Below, one piece after another: positions 36,043 to 45,800 of a stretch of DNA of 64,000 nt. Every line of letters starts with the position of its first letter. Within the stretch, counting starts at the first letter, position 1. Both the position numbers and the translations under genes were made by a program. This stretch comes from Gammaproteobacteria bacterium (GTDB taxonomy: Bacteria; Pseudomonadota; Gammaproteobacteria; UBA6429; Thiohalophilaceae). Below the pieces are notes generated by a model. The model saw nothing but the letters and a program-made list of their open reading frames with translations. It made no database searches and had not been told where the DNA came from. The stretch spans positions 62,001-126,000 of the forward strand of contig JACQBC010000010.1 in assembly GCA_016194635.1 (NCBI GenBank), written 5' to 3'.

Positions 36043-36646
36043 ATTCTCCGTTTGGCTGGCGGTGTTTTATATAGGACTTTTGATCCTGTCAATAACGTTT
36101 GGCCAATATTACGCTAAATTAATGCTGCCCTACTACCGTTGGTCGCTGAGGTTAATCACCACGGATTTTCAATTAACCAATCTATCCCTGCTCAGCCGTG
36201 AGGGTCAGAGCCAGTTTGTCGCGAACTTTCAAGTGCGGCGCCCACGGGTGATCCAGGGAACTCTAATCCCGGCGGGGCGGCAGTTTAATAGTTCAACGTT
36301 AGTCGGCCACGCGCTGCAACATCCGATTCTAATTTTCAGTCCATTGCTGGCGTGGTGGATGCTGACACGCCGATCTCTGCTGCGCCTGTTACTGGGCGGT
36401 GTGTGCGCCTTGTTGTGCGTGGAACTGCTGGATCTTCCGTTTGTACTGATCGGCAGCATCGAGGATTTGATATTGGTGAATGTGAACACCGCCTTGCCCG
36501 CGGACTCCGCCCTGGTCGGCTGGATGAATTTCCTCAACGGCGGTGGCCGGATGGGTTTATGCCTGTTTGCCGCGGCCTCGTTACTACTGTACCACCCGTG
36601 GCCAACGCGGCCCCGAAATCAAAGCAAAGCAAAAAAACCCAATTAA
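36020..36646 (+). CDS. Exosortase H-associated membrane protein
   Basis: 208 residues. An N-terminal membrane helix (~7-30) is followed by a ~70-residue non-membrane segment (LITTDFQLTNLSLLSREGQS, FVANFQVRRPRVIQG) and three or four further helices (HPILIFSPLLAWWML; LLLGGVCALLCVELLDLPF; the last near GRMGLCLFAAASLLLY). The start overlaps the exosortase stop by 23 bases, so the two are coupled. This is the usual companion of XrtH; its biochemical role is unknown, possibly substrate handover. The 3' end overlaps the convergent PEP-CTERM gene by four bases. Confidence 0.75.
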   Translation: MNSAAWFKFSVWLAVFYIGLLILSITFGQYYAKLMLPYYRWSLRLITTDFQLTNLSLLSREGQSQFVANFQVRRPRVIQGTLIPAGRQFNSSTLVGHALQHPILIFSPLLAWWMLTRRSLLRLLLGGVCALLCVELLDLPFVLIGSIEDLILVNVNTALPADSALVGWMNFLNGGGRMGLCLFAAASLLLYHPWPTRPRNQSKAKKPN

Positions 36647-37395
36647 CCGGCCGCTAATACGGGTAGGGTTAAAGCCCTCCCTCGACGTCGACGTAACCAC
36701 CCCAGACCTGCAATGCCGCTGATAAACAACCAACCGGCGGCAGGCAACGGTACAACGTCGGTGAGAATACTGCCGGAAGAAATAAAGCGGCTACTAAAAG
36801 GTGTGGCGACGGTGGGATTACCCACCGGTTGGAAGACGATAGCCATCCGGCCATTCTCCGTCGCACCGTTGGCGGGCAATCCAAAGAAGCCCAGTAACGT
36901 GGAATTATTCTGGCCGGTCAGTGCACCGGTGGCGACACTGAAAACGAAGGCGTTGGTGGAAAGTTGTAAGGTCGCCGAGCCCGTGAAACTACCGCTGAAC
37001 AACGTGCCGCTGGCAAGCACGGCGCTATTTGAAGTATCCATAATATTACCGGTGAGGGAAATATTCCCGCCTCCACCAAACAACCACGCGGTGATATTGG
37101 TCTGAGTTGACTGGCTGCTGAGAAAACTCCCTGTTGTGAAATTTAAAGCACACCCCACACAATTCAGCGCGGTATTCCCGTTTAGAGGAGTGCCGTTGAA
37201 ACCAAGGACAGAATCCACCGAGATATTAGAACCAATCATGGCGCCACCGCCGCCGGCATAACTGATCGACCCGCTGGTAGGCGGGGCGATGGTGTACTCT
37301 ATGATAGCGGCCTGGCAAACAGTGGCCCCCGCTAACATCGCGACACCCCATACTGAAGTGACTAACCTGTTAACAACCCGCCTAGAATGACGCAT
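36643..37395 (-). CDS. PEP-CTERM sorted exported protein
   Basis: 250 residues from the ATG at 37393-37395, chosen for the GGGAGGAGAGC ribosome-binding site. Signal peptide (SVWGVAMLAGATVCQA), then a Gly/Ser/Asn/Thr-rich beta body with one Cys pair (NCVGCALNF) and the tail VVPLPAAGWLFISGIAGLGW followed by RRRRGR, a textbook gammaproteobacterial PEP-CTERM. Function of the mature part is unknown. The sorting tail (VPLPA type) differs from the IPTL type used by the adjacent proteases, so a different exosortase is likely needed. A 167-base AT-rich spacer precedes it, so it has its own promoter. Confidence 0.85.
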   Translation of the reverse strand: MRHSRRVVNRLVTSVWGVAMLAGATVCQAAIIEYTIAPPTSGSISYAGGGGAMIGSNISVDSVLGFNGTPLNGNTALNCVGCALNFTTGSFLSSQSTQTNITAWLFGGGGNISLTGNIMDTSNSAVLASGTLFSGSFTGSATLQLSTNAFVFSVATGALTGQNNSTLLGFFGLPANGATENGRMAIVFQPVGNPTVATPFSSRFISSGSILTDVVPLPAAGWLFISGIAGLGWLRRRRGRALTLPVLAAG

Positions 37396-37562
37396 GCTCT
37401 CCTCCCGGATATTGAATGAGTACCGCAACCTTAGTGCTTAAGTAAATATAGTTTGTATCATAAAAATGTGAATGCTCAATGACATTTGAAATAAATACTT
37501 GCATTTAGGTCACATCGTATGTATGCGTTTTGCATTACACCTGAATATCTATTCAAATAAGC

Positions 37563-38279
37563 TTACCGTGCCATGGCCGGCACCTCCGCGGGTAACGCCG
37601 TTTTCCCTTCGTCTAGCAACGGTGTGATGGCATCGATGGTTTTCCGTCCGCTGCGTTGTGCCTGTTGTACCGCGCTGGTCGTAGTTTGGTTTTCGTCTAG
37701 AATTTGTTTTTCAGCCTGCTTAGGAACGGTCAGGCCGTCGATCTTATAGCGATATTCTTCAATGACATTCTCAATCTCGACTTGTTTTAAGCCGGTGAAC
37801 GGTTCACGCTGCGCCAGCGCGTCCCAGACACCTTTTTTTTCGTATTTTGTCAATAGATCCTTCCCCGCGTCGTATAGCTGCACGTTCATGCGCATGCAAG
37901 CCGTCACCTGTTCTTTTTGATCATTCAACACCATTTCCGCTTTGTGTAATTCCATTACGGAGTCATGAAGTTTTGTCACCGTATCCTTGAGCCGCGCATT
38001 AAATTGATCGATTCGTTGCACCGCCGCTTCATTGGCCTTAGTGGATCTATCAACATGTTGCTCTAATGATTTTACCTTGGCTTCGAGCTTGCCATTGGCC
38101 GCTTTAAATTCTGTATTTTCTTTTTGCAGTTGCGCAACCTGGTCGGTCAATTGTTGTTTTTCCATTCCCAGCTGACGCAGCACTTGCTGCATCCGCGCCA
38201 TTTGGCCTTGGTCCGCCGCCATTGCCAAGGAGGCGCCCAGGCTCATCGACAACACCAGCAACCGTATATAATTTATCAT
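37563..38279 (-). CDS. Periplasmic coiled-coil protein of the TPS/TonB operon
   Basis: 238 residues: signal peptide (~1-21, MINYIRLLVLSMSLGASLAM), then a long coiled coil (~25-130; LGMEKQQLTDQVAQLQKENT, KLEAKVKSLEQHVDRSTK), one Cys (TACMRMNV) and a helical tail. It is last of seven same-strand genes, 32 bases after the porin gene. A coiled-coil gene in the same place follows the porin in the pdt-type loci of Pseudomonas (PA0697 position, from memory). It may bridge the inner-membrane energiser and the outer-membrane porin. No enzymatic motif is visible. Confidence 0.75.
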   Translation of the reverse strand: MINYIRLLVLSMSLGASLAMAADQGQMARMQQVLRQLGMEKQQLTDQVAQLQKENTEFKAANGKLEAKVKSLEQHVDRSTKANEAAVQRIDQFNARLKDTVTKLHDSVMELHKAEMVLNDQKEQVTACMRMNVQLYDAGKDLLTKYEKKGVWDALAQREPFTGLKQVEIENVIEEYRYKIDGLTVPKQAEKQILDENQTTTSAVQQAQRSGRKTIDAITPLLDEGKTALPAEVPAMAR

Positions 38280-38311
38280 GTTCGCTCCTCATCCCTACCC
38301 ATGACGTTCGA

Positions 38312-39943
38312 TCAGAATCTTACATTCCAGTCCAGTTGTAACGTGTCAACGCTGAGCGGTACTCCGTCAATGGAATCGGCGCTCATATAGCGTAGGCCCA
38401 ATGCGGATTCATCGCCGATCCCATAGGACATACTGAGTATGTAACCTTTGGCATCGGTACCGCCCAGTAAGAAATCCGAATCGGTAAAGGCATCGAGCAC
38501 CGCGTCGCGTTCCAGGTGTTTATACGCCAGTGACACCTGCCAATCATCCTGTTTTCCAACGTAGGGCCAGCCCACGGCCAGTTTGTACATATAACCTTTA
38601 TTGCGCGGCGCGAGATCTAATGAACCGTTGACCGCCACCAGTGAACCGGCGGTTCGCGCAAGGACATCGTTTTGATCATAACCGACATTCTTGACATAAT
38701 CGCTTGTAAAAATGACATGCGCCGGTGAAAACTGGGCCAGGTCCACCCGTATTACCGCATCGACGAGCCTGTATTTTGCCGCTAAGCCATACAGGAATGT
38801 ATTAGGATTTACCGTATCGTTTGAAATATCGTATAAGGTATTACCCTTCTGCATATAGTCCATGGCGGTATCGTTAGCGGCAGTGGAATTTGGAGTGTTT
38901 TTAACGCCGGTAATATTTTTATAGTAGTAATAGGCAAGACCAAAGTCGATTCGCGATTGATTATCGAAATCCCAATTGAACCCGAGTTGGGTGCCATAAA
39001 GCCAGCGATCATCCCTACGCAGGTCAAACTTCTTTAACGGAAAAGCCCCCACGGTAACATAAGGATGGAACATCGGTGCTTCTAGTTGAAAGCTGCGGGT
39101 ATTGCTTGGCAACCAGCGCAGCGCCACGCCATCGAAATTCAGATCATCATCCCACACCAGATCGGTATTCAAGAACGGATTGGGCATCCGTCCGCCTAAA
39201 AAGTGGATGTTTTTATCTAGGTTGGTATAATTTACATAGACACGATCCAGCACCACCCCATCATGACGATACGAATTACCCAGGGTTTGATTGGTTGAAA
39301 CCGGATTGACGGTATTCCCCGTCGCCAGGCGTGCCACTACCTGAGTGGTATTATTCACCTCCGCCTGCATACCGAAACGAAAGCGCAGCCGAAGCTGATC
39401 GTCGGTGACGGTGGTATTGTAAAAATCGGTATTGTTCGTCAGATTGAAATTGATGGCATTGCGATTGCCCTTGATATTCCACGCTATATAATTTGGATAG
39501 GAATTCGCGCTATTACTACCAGAAAAACCATCGCGTTGCGCACGCAAACGAAAATCGCCCGAAAACTTGATACGGTTGATCCATTCCGGCAGTACGCCGG
39601 GGACACCCCACTGTTCTTGCTTGGCCTGACCGAGCACATCCATGACGACGTCTTTCTGCAGATTAGTACGGATATCATCGCGAATTTTCTGCTTGATATC
39701 TTCTGGAATATATTGAATACGTACTTCGTTTTCCGCCGGGGGCTTATTGGGATCATTGGCGTTGAGCTTGGAATTTTTTAGAATCTCATCAGCCTTATCG
39801 CGCGTCAAGGTGCCGTCCTTGACCAGTTGCTCAATCAAATTCACCGCCACAGCCCTTGGGTCGACTTGTTCCGCCGCCACGGCGGCCGGTAGCGGCAATC
39901 CCAAGCACAACAATAATACCGCCGGTATTTTTTTCAAACGCAT
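38312..39943 (-). CDS. Putative outer-membrane porin
   Basis: 543 residues from the ATG at 39941-39943 (GGGGAG just upstream). Signal peptide ending AAVAA, a helical N-terminal part with a short helix-turn segment (AVNLIEQLVKDGTLTRDKAD, then EDIKQKIRDDIRTNLQKDVV), then a beta barrel beginning RIKFSGDFRLRAQRDG with alternating strands to the C-terminal Phe (LQLDWNVRF). Matches the putative-porin family (Porin_5 type). It lies in the operon between TonB and the coiled-coil gene, so uptake or export through it may be powered by the linked TonB/ExbB/ExbD set. Substrate unknown. Confidence 0.85.
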   Translation of the reverse strand: MRLKKIPAVLLLCLGLPLPAAVAAEQVDPRAVAVNLIEQLVKDGTLTRDKADEILKNSKLNANDPNKPPAENEVRIQYIPEDIKQKIRDDIRTNLQKDVVMDVLGQAKQEQWGVPGVLPEWINRIKFSGDFRLRAQRDGFSGSNSANSYPNYIAWNIKGNRNAINFNLTNNTDFYNTTVTDDQLRLRFRFGMQAEVNNTTQVVARLATGNTVNPVSTNQTLGNSYRHDGVVLDRVYVNYTNLDKNIHFLGGRMPNPFLNTDLVWDDDLNFDGVALRWLPSNTRSFQLEAPMFHPYVTVGAFPLKKFDLRRDDRWLYGTQLGFNWDFDNQSRIDFGLAYYYYKNITGVKNTPNSTAANDTAMDYMQKGNTLYDISNDTVNPNTFLYGLAAKYRLVDAVIRVDLAQFSPAHVIFTSDYVKNVGYDQNDVLARTAGSLVAVNGSLDLAPRNKGYMYKLAVGWPYVGKQDDWQVSLAYKHLERDAVLDAFTDSDFLLGGTDAKGYILSMSYGIGDESALGLRYMSADSIDGVPLSVDTLQLDWNVRF

Positions 39944-39989
39944 AACGCTCCCCAATAATTATATTTATAGATTCATTAACCTGTCGCGA

Positions 39990-40613
39990 TCAGCCGCGCG
40001 AGGCAATGCGTAGGTTAACCGGCTGTGGCATTTGATCCGGTGGCGCTTCCGCCATCGCACTCACGGTTTTCAAGGTATTGCTGATTTCCTTGTCAATCTG
40101 TTTATCACCCGAGGTGTTCTGCAATTCAATCTTTTTGATTTTTCCACCGTTTTCCAGCCAAACACTAACAATGACAGAATAACGTTTTTTACGAATATTC
40201 TGGTTTTCAGATAGGGCATCGTAGATCGCTTTCTGTAATTGCCCGGTAAACCAGCCATAGGGATTGCCATCGAGCAAGCCCCGCCCACCCTTCCGCGCAG
40301 CCAACCAGCCATCCGTCCCCGATCCATCCTCGTCGAGGCCAAGCTCACCGGGCGAGGGTTGATCATCGGGGCTGGGTAACGGCGCGGGCTCGGGTTCATC
40401 GAGTTTCACTTCTTGCTGCTTTTCAGGCTCAATCTTTTCTTCGATCTTCTGCGGCGGCGGCATTACCAGGGTCACGACTTGCACCCGCGTCGGTGTCGCA
40501 TTAGGCGCAGTCTGGATCCAGTTACGTACCGCCAGCATTACAGTAACACTCACTAGCGTAATAACAACGACCAGAAGGGTTCCGGGGAGGTATTTAATAA
40601 GTTTTGTGCGCAT
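39990..40613 (-). CDS. tonB: TonB-like energy transducer
   Basis: 207 residues: one N-terminal membrane helix (~9-30), a Pro/Glu/Lys-rich periplasmic spacer (~45-90, MPPPQKIEEKIEPEKQQEVK) and a TonB C-terminal domain (~115-207; WFTGQLQKAIYDALSE, YSVIVSVWLENGGKIKKIEL, ending PQPVNLRIASRG). It carries proton-motive energy from ExbB/ExbD to an outer-membrane partner. It starts 16 bases after exbD. No TonB-dependent receptor lies in the window, so the porin or the TpsB/TpsA pair may be the client. Confidence 0.88.
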   Translation of the reverse strand: MRTKLIKYLPGTLLVVVITLVSVTVMLAVRNWIQTAPNATPTRVQVVTLVMPPPQKIEEKIEPEKQQEVKLDEPEPAPLPSPDDQPSPGELGLDEDGSGTDGWLAARKGGRGLLDGNPYGWFTGQLQKAIYDALSENQNIRKKRYSVIVSVWLENGGKIKKIELQNTSGDKQIDKEISNTLKTVSAMAEAPPDQMPQPVNLRIASRG

Positions 40614-40629
40614 AAATCTCCTGTTGAAG

Positions 40630-41034
40630 TTATTTAACCAGTTTTTTGGTCACCAGACCCAATTGGGTGATCTCCAGCCGCCCCAACAAATCCAGTATGT
40701 CGATTACCTTGGAATAGGCCACTTGGCCATCGCCCTTGACCACCACCGGTAAATCCGGCGTGGCCGCCTTGTATTGGCGCAAACGACTTTCAAGTTCGGC
40801 CATGGTGACTGGATACGTATCCAAGTAAATCGTGCCGTCGTTGGTCACCGTGATCGCCTTGGTCTTAGGTTTAGCCAGGCTCGGAGTGGCACTGGCCTTG
40901 GGCAAATTGACCTTGATGCCCTGCACGGTCGCCGTGGTCATGATAATAAAGATCACTAATAACACATAGGCCAGATCCAACATCGGCGTGATGTTGATAT
41001 CATCGTAAGGCTTGGACTCTTCGTTTAGTTTCAT
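40630..41034 (-). CDS. exbD: ExbD/TolR-family proton-channel subunit
   Basis: 134 residues with a single membrane helix carrying the proton-path Asp: NITPMLDLAYVLLVIFIIMT (Asp20). The periplasmic domain ends DLLGRLEITQLGLVTKKL. It pairs with the ExbB domain encoded eight bases upstream. The short charged N-terminus ESKPYDDINI is typical of ExbD. Confidence 0.92.
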   Translation of the reverse strand: MKLNEESKPYDDINITPMLDLAYVLLVIFIIMTTATVQGIKVNLPKASATPSLAKPKTKAITVTNDGTIYLDTYPVTMAELESRLRQYKAATPDLPVVVKGDGQVAYSKVIDILDLLGRLEITQLGLVTKKLVK

Positions 41035-41042
41035 CAGTACCT

Positions 41043-42860
41043 CTAGCGGCTGTAATGTTCGCCCAACGTGGTAATAAACTCATCGACAAAGACCTGCATG
41101 TCGGCCACGGCTTGCTTGATTTTCGTGCCCAGATAGTTGTAACCAAACAAGGCGGGAATGGCGACCCCCAGACCGGCCACGGTCGCGAGCAACGCCGCCG
41201 CAATACCCGGGGCAATCGCGTTGATGTTGACATCACCGCTGGCGGCAATGGCCGCGAAGGTAATCATCACCCCCACCACCGTGCCCAGCAATCCAAGAAA
41301 CGGGCCGCCGCTGATGGCGATGGTTAACAACACCATTTGCGCATTGAGTTTCTGACTCTCGCGTACCAGCTGGGCATCCAAACTGGCACGAATCGCGAGC
41401 TGCGCCTCCGGCGTCAATACGATATTGGCACCGGCGGCCTTGCCCATGCGCACCTTAAGCTCGTGCACGCCACGGTGGTAGATGTGATAAATATTCGAGC
41501 TTTGATAGTGATCATGTTTACCAAACAAGGCCAGCGACACCGGTGAATCCCGTAGTTCCCGCTCCTGTTCGTCGTCGTCATGATCCAGCGTGGCGGGATC
41601 GCCGTCCAGACGTTTAAAATCATCCAAAAAAGCCTGATTGTCTTTCGACACGCGCCGCAAATATAAACCCTTGACCGCGATGATCACCCAGCTGATAATC
41701 CCCATGATCACTAAAATTATGATAACCACCCAGCCGTCGGTGGTAACGTTTTTCATAATGATCGGGAAATACGACGCGCCTCCGCCGGCGCTGCGATTCT
41801 CATCTTCGCCATAGCTCAGCAGGCTGCTATCGATCCCTTGGTTACGGGCCGCGACGCTGAACGCGGCCGGTGGCGCGCCCTTGTTGTCAAAGCGGACTTC
41901 GTCTAGATCCCCGGCAAAACCGTGCGCATTGTCGGCCGCGCCTCCCAGCAAGATGTCGCCACTACTGCCCTGGAAATTCACCTCCGAGGCGGCGGCCTCC
42001 TTGCCATCGAGCAGTAAAATAAGTTTAGTACCGTTAATCGTGACCGCGACATGGTGCCAGGCGGCCGGGCTCAATTGCACGGGAGCGGTAGTAAGCATTA
42101 CCTGCCCGGCCTGGTAGTGCACGCTCAGTTCGCGTCGATTAAGGCCGACACGTAACATGCTAGCATTGCTTTGTTGCGTCATTAACCACGCATCGTGTTG
42201 TTCGCTGTCAAACTTCAGCCACAGTGAAAGATCCATGCCCTCGGCCGCGTTAAACATCAACGACTCGCCGGCGGGGATACGCAGGTGCGCCTGGCCGTTA
42301 AAGTGGGCCCCATCGCCGATCAGGGCGCTGCCGATCGGCTCGACATTCACCGCTTCGCCGTTATTCTTGAAAGCCGTGGCGTCTTGCGCGAATTTATCCT
42401 TGATGAAGTGATACGCTACGACCTGTGAGGCGGGAAATACCCCGCTGTCATCCGCGGTGCCGGTGGCCGCTGGATTACTGAAGTACATATAAAAATAATC
42501 GGTTTTAGTATTGGCTGGCAGCTTAGGCAACTTTACCCAAATCAGCGCCATCTGGTTGGTTTGATCAAATCGCTCGACAGAAAATTTCAAGGGCGTCTTG
42601 TCATCGGACGCAATAAAGCGTAAATCACTCGCGTCGGGTTTTACATCGAAGAAATAAGCGAAATTGCCCACATGCAGGCGCACCAACACCGGGATGTCGG
42701 TGAGCGCTTGATCCAGGCTCGCGCTCGTACCGGTCGTATCGACTTTGATAACCTTGCGTAGCTGCCAGTCGTCATTCCACCACGCCTGCGCCAGTGTCGG
42801 CAGGCCGAGCCCCATCAGCATTAGCAAGGTTACGAATGGATATTTTATGTTATAGGTCAT
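41043..42860 (-). CDS. DUF2341-LamG-ExbB fusion protein
   Basis: 605 residues. Signal peptide (~1-26, ending LAQA); DUF2341 domain (~27-150; WNDDWQLRKVIKVDTTG, KTDYFYMYFSNPAATG); LamG/concanavalin-like domain (~150-345; HLRIPAGESLMFN, WHHVAVTINGTKLILLLDGK, GFAGDLDEVRF); membrane helix (~373-396); ExbB/TolQ/MotA proton-channel domain (~430-600; LLTIAISGGPFLGLLGTVVG, GIAAALLATVAGLGVAIPAL). The extra domains sit on the periplasmic side of the channel and may bind a glycan or a polypeptide in transit. It begins eight bases after the giant TpsA gene; the AGAGG ribosome-binding site overlaps that stop codon. Confidence 0.9.
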   Translation of the reverse strand: MTYNIKYPFVTLLMLMGLGLPTLAQAWWNDDWQLRKVIKVDTTGTSASLDQALTDIPVLVRLHVGNFAYFFDVKPDASDLRFIASDDKTPLKFSVERFDQTNQMALIWVKLPKLPANTKTDYFYMYFSNPAATGTADDSGVFPASQVVAYHFIKDKFAQDATAFKNNGEAVNVEPIGSALIGDGAHFNGQAHLRIPAGESLMFNAAEGMDLSLWLKFDSEQHDAWLMTQQSNASMLRVGLNRRELSVHYQAGQVMLTTAPVQLSPAAWHHVAVTINGTKLILLLDGKEAAASEVNFQGSSGDILLGGAADNAHGFAGDLDEVRFDNKGAPPAAFSVAARNQGIDSSLLSYGEDENRSAGGGASYFPIIMKNVTTDGWVVIIILVIMGIISWVIIAVKGLYLRRVSKDNQAFLDDFKRLDGDPATLDHDDDEQERELRDSPVSLALFGKHDHYQSSNIYHIYHRGVHELKVRMGKAAGANIVLTPEAQLAIRASLDAQLVRESQKLNAQMVLLTIAISGGPFLGLLGTVVGVMITFAAIAASGDVNINAIAPGIAAALLATVAGLGVAIPALFGYNYLGTKIKQAVADMQVFVDEFITTLGEHYSR

Positions 42861-42868
42861 GCGTACCT

Positions 42869-45800
42869 CTAGTGTTTCTTTTTGCGTTTCTGATCGTCTT
42901 CTTGATCGCCAAAACCGATCACTTCAACGTCCAGGTACATCAATGTATTACCGGCACCGAGCGGTTGATATTCCGTGGGTTGGATACCGCCGGTCTTGAT
43001 GCCGGTGGTTTCCGGTGAACTCACGGTCGGTGGCGTCACCGTGGGGGTCGTCGTGGGCACGCCAAAGGCAACACCACCGATGTCAATATTGTCCGTGCCA
43101 AGCACCTGCTGCGCCGCAATGAATAAATTGCCGGCGGAGCCGATACCCGCCTCGCCCGCGCTCACCGTGCCGTGCGGTGCAATCAGATCCACATCGGCGG
43201 CGCTGATTTTTATACCCGGACCCCGGGCCTTGATGGTTGAGATGAATTGTCCGTTATCCTTGCAATCCACGACACAAATCACCCGAATACCGCTGCCTGA
43301 AACCGCACCGGCAAAATTGAGGATGACATTGCCTTGACTATCAATATTTAAAGTGGGAGGCGGCGCGGAGATTGCCGATTTTGAACCCCGACCGGCGTCG
43401 ATATCGCCGTAACTCGACCACAGCAACAAGTCGCCGCCGCCCAGGGTGAAAATACGCGATTGATTGACCTGTATATCACCCTGACTGAAAATCCGAATGT
43501 TGCCTTCGCGCAGCGCGACTATACCCAGTTGGTCAGGGGTTTTGTTATCCGCACCCGGCGGCTGCACCGCGAGTCCAGCGTTGACGATACCCCCCGGGGC
43601 CAGGAGGGTGATGTCGCCGCCCGCCAGGGTTTTGATCTGGCTAAAGAACAATTTGATATCGCCGTGATACGCACTGTTCGCTGGATTGATATCGGGAAAC
43701 AATACATCCAAGGCGCGATAGCCATCGGTATAATTTCGATCCGCGGCGCTGGCATCGGCTAATTTGGCGCTCCTGCCGGCCGTGCGGAGTTCCGAAAAAA
43801 ACATCTGCTGGATCATCGGTCGTTGTTGTTGTAGCGACAAGGTGGGAAACAGCGCCAGAGCCTGTGCGGTTGAAAGATTTGATTGATTCGGCAACAGATC
43901 GCGCAAATATTGCGTCAATTGCCATTGGAATTGCTGCACCGCTTCAAGATTAAATATATCTTTACCGGTTAAACCGCCGGCATTGCGTACCGCGAATTGC
44001 TGTTGCGGCGTCAGGATCGTCAAATAAGTCTGCATTGCATCGGAAAAACTGGCTTGTGCGTGACCCGCTGTTTGCGCCACCTCGCCCATAAACCGATCTT
44101 GCGCGGCCGTGTCCGGAGAAAGATAGCCTGGGTAATTTTGCATGAATTGGCTGTACTGCGGCGGCATCCCGGCCAATCCGGCCATAACGGTAATATTCGC
44201 GCCGTTCGCAGCGAGTTGTGGGTTATTCAAATTACCCGATGTTTGGATTCCATTGCTTTTACCCAGATCAATATCGCGCCCGGCGGCAAGGTAAAGCTGA
44301 CCAGGACCATTGATATTTATATAATTGGTTGAATCCCTTGTTAGTAGAATATCGCGCCTGGCGGAAAATACCGATAGATCATCTTGTTGTTCATGGGAAT
44401 GGGTCACCCTGATATTCCCCGTGATGATTAAATCTCTGCCGGCATTGATATTTACTGACTTTGGCGAAGACAAATTATCTAATACAATATCGCCCTGATT
44501 TGAAATCAGGGTTAACGGTGCTGGATCATTCGCATGTAAGGGTGTGGTTGTGGATAACGTATATTCAGGCGGCAGTACAGCGTCGGTCACTGTCCTATTC
44601 ACCACCGTGGCAAGAGTTTGGGTTTGCGCAACGGCTATGTCATACATTTTTATAAAATTTAAATCGGTGATCGCAGCGTTGGCCAGGACCGTGAAATTTC
44701 CAAACGCGGAAGGATATAAATATATATCTCCCGCAATGGTGACATCACCCGAATCCGCGATCAGACTCAATGTCGGCGGCAAGTTCTGAGTATACACGTC
44801 ATTCCCGTTCCCGGTTAATTGCCGGGTCGTTGCATTAAAAAACGGCAGGGCCTCTGCCGTGAACGGAGGACTGGTAAAGACAATATTCTTACCGACAGAG
44901 ACCAGATTCAGCGCCGATCTGTCGCCATAACTGAAGAAATATGGATTCACACTCAATGTGGATATGAGCGTCGGGTTGATCAGCATAGCGCTTGCAACGC
45001 TACCCCGCGCCACCGCGGTAAGGCTGCCGCCCATTTCAGCAAAGACATTCCCCAGTGAGTTTCCACCTAATGATCGGCCGGTGGCGGTCAACGACTGATC
45101 CGTCGTGATATCACCGCGACCATCCCCCACAAAGAACAGGGCGCTGTTGATATTACCGTCGGCATGCACGGTGAGATTACCGCTACCGATATGGACTTCT
45201 TTCTGGCCCATCGAGTCATAATAACCCGTCGTCGGTACCGAGAATGACGCCCGGGTGATGGCGCCGCCCGCCTCGGCGCTGAGGTTGCCTCCGCCGAACA
45301 CCGCGAAATTTTGCTGGAAATTTTTAAAATCGATGTACCAACCGGCATTTTCGCCATGAGTAGTGATTCTCGTACCGCGTATGACTTGCTTGATCGCTGT
45401 TTGGCTCACCAACCAATCGGTGAACAATTGCGATGGGCCATCGGCCGCCACGATGTCGCCACCCGCTATCAGCGCAAGGTTACCGCCGCCCACTGGTAAA
45501 GCTTTCACGGCATTGCCTCCCTGCCAAGCATCCAGTTCGTTGCCGCTCAACCGACCGGCGGTATAGATCGTGGAAGCGCTGTTGCTCAATTCAATATTAT
45601 TCCCGGCCGAGACGGTAATATCACCGCTGCCGCTGCGCACCGTGGCGCCTGCTCCAATCACGACGTTGCCCACACCGTGGTGTACCGCGCTGGTATCCAC
45701 GCTGCGTAGATCGGCACCGGCGGTTAAGGTCAAATCGGCCGAGGTTTTAGTTGACAACGCCCCGGCGGCATTAAACCCGTCGCTGAGATTGGCGTTCAGA

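Noticed and set aside
41043-42860. ExbB fusion as a flagellar MotA stator
   Set aside because: No motility genes nearby; it is followed by exbD and tonB and lacks the MotA cytoplasmic layout.
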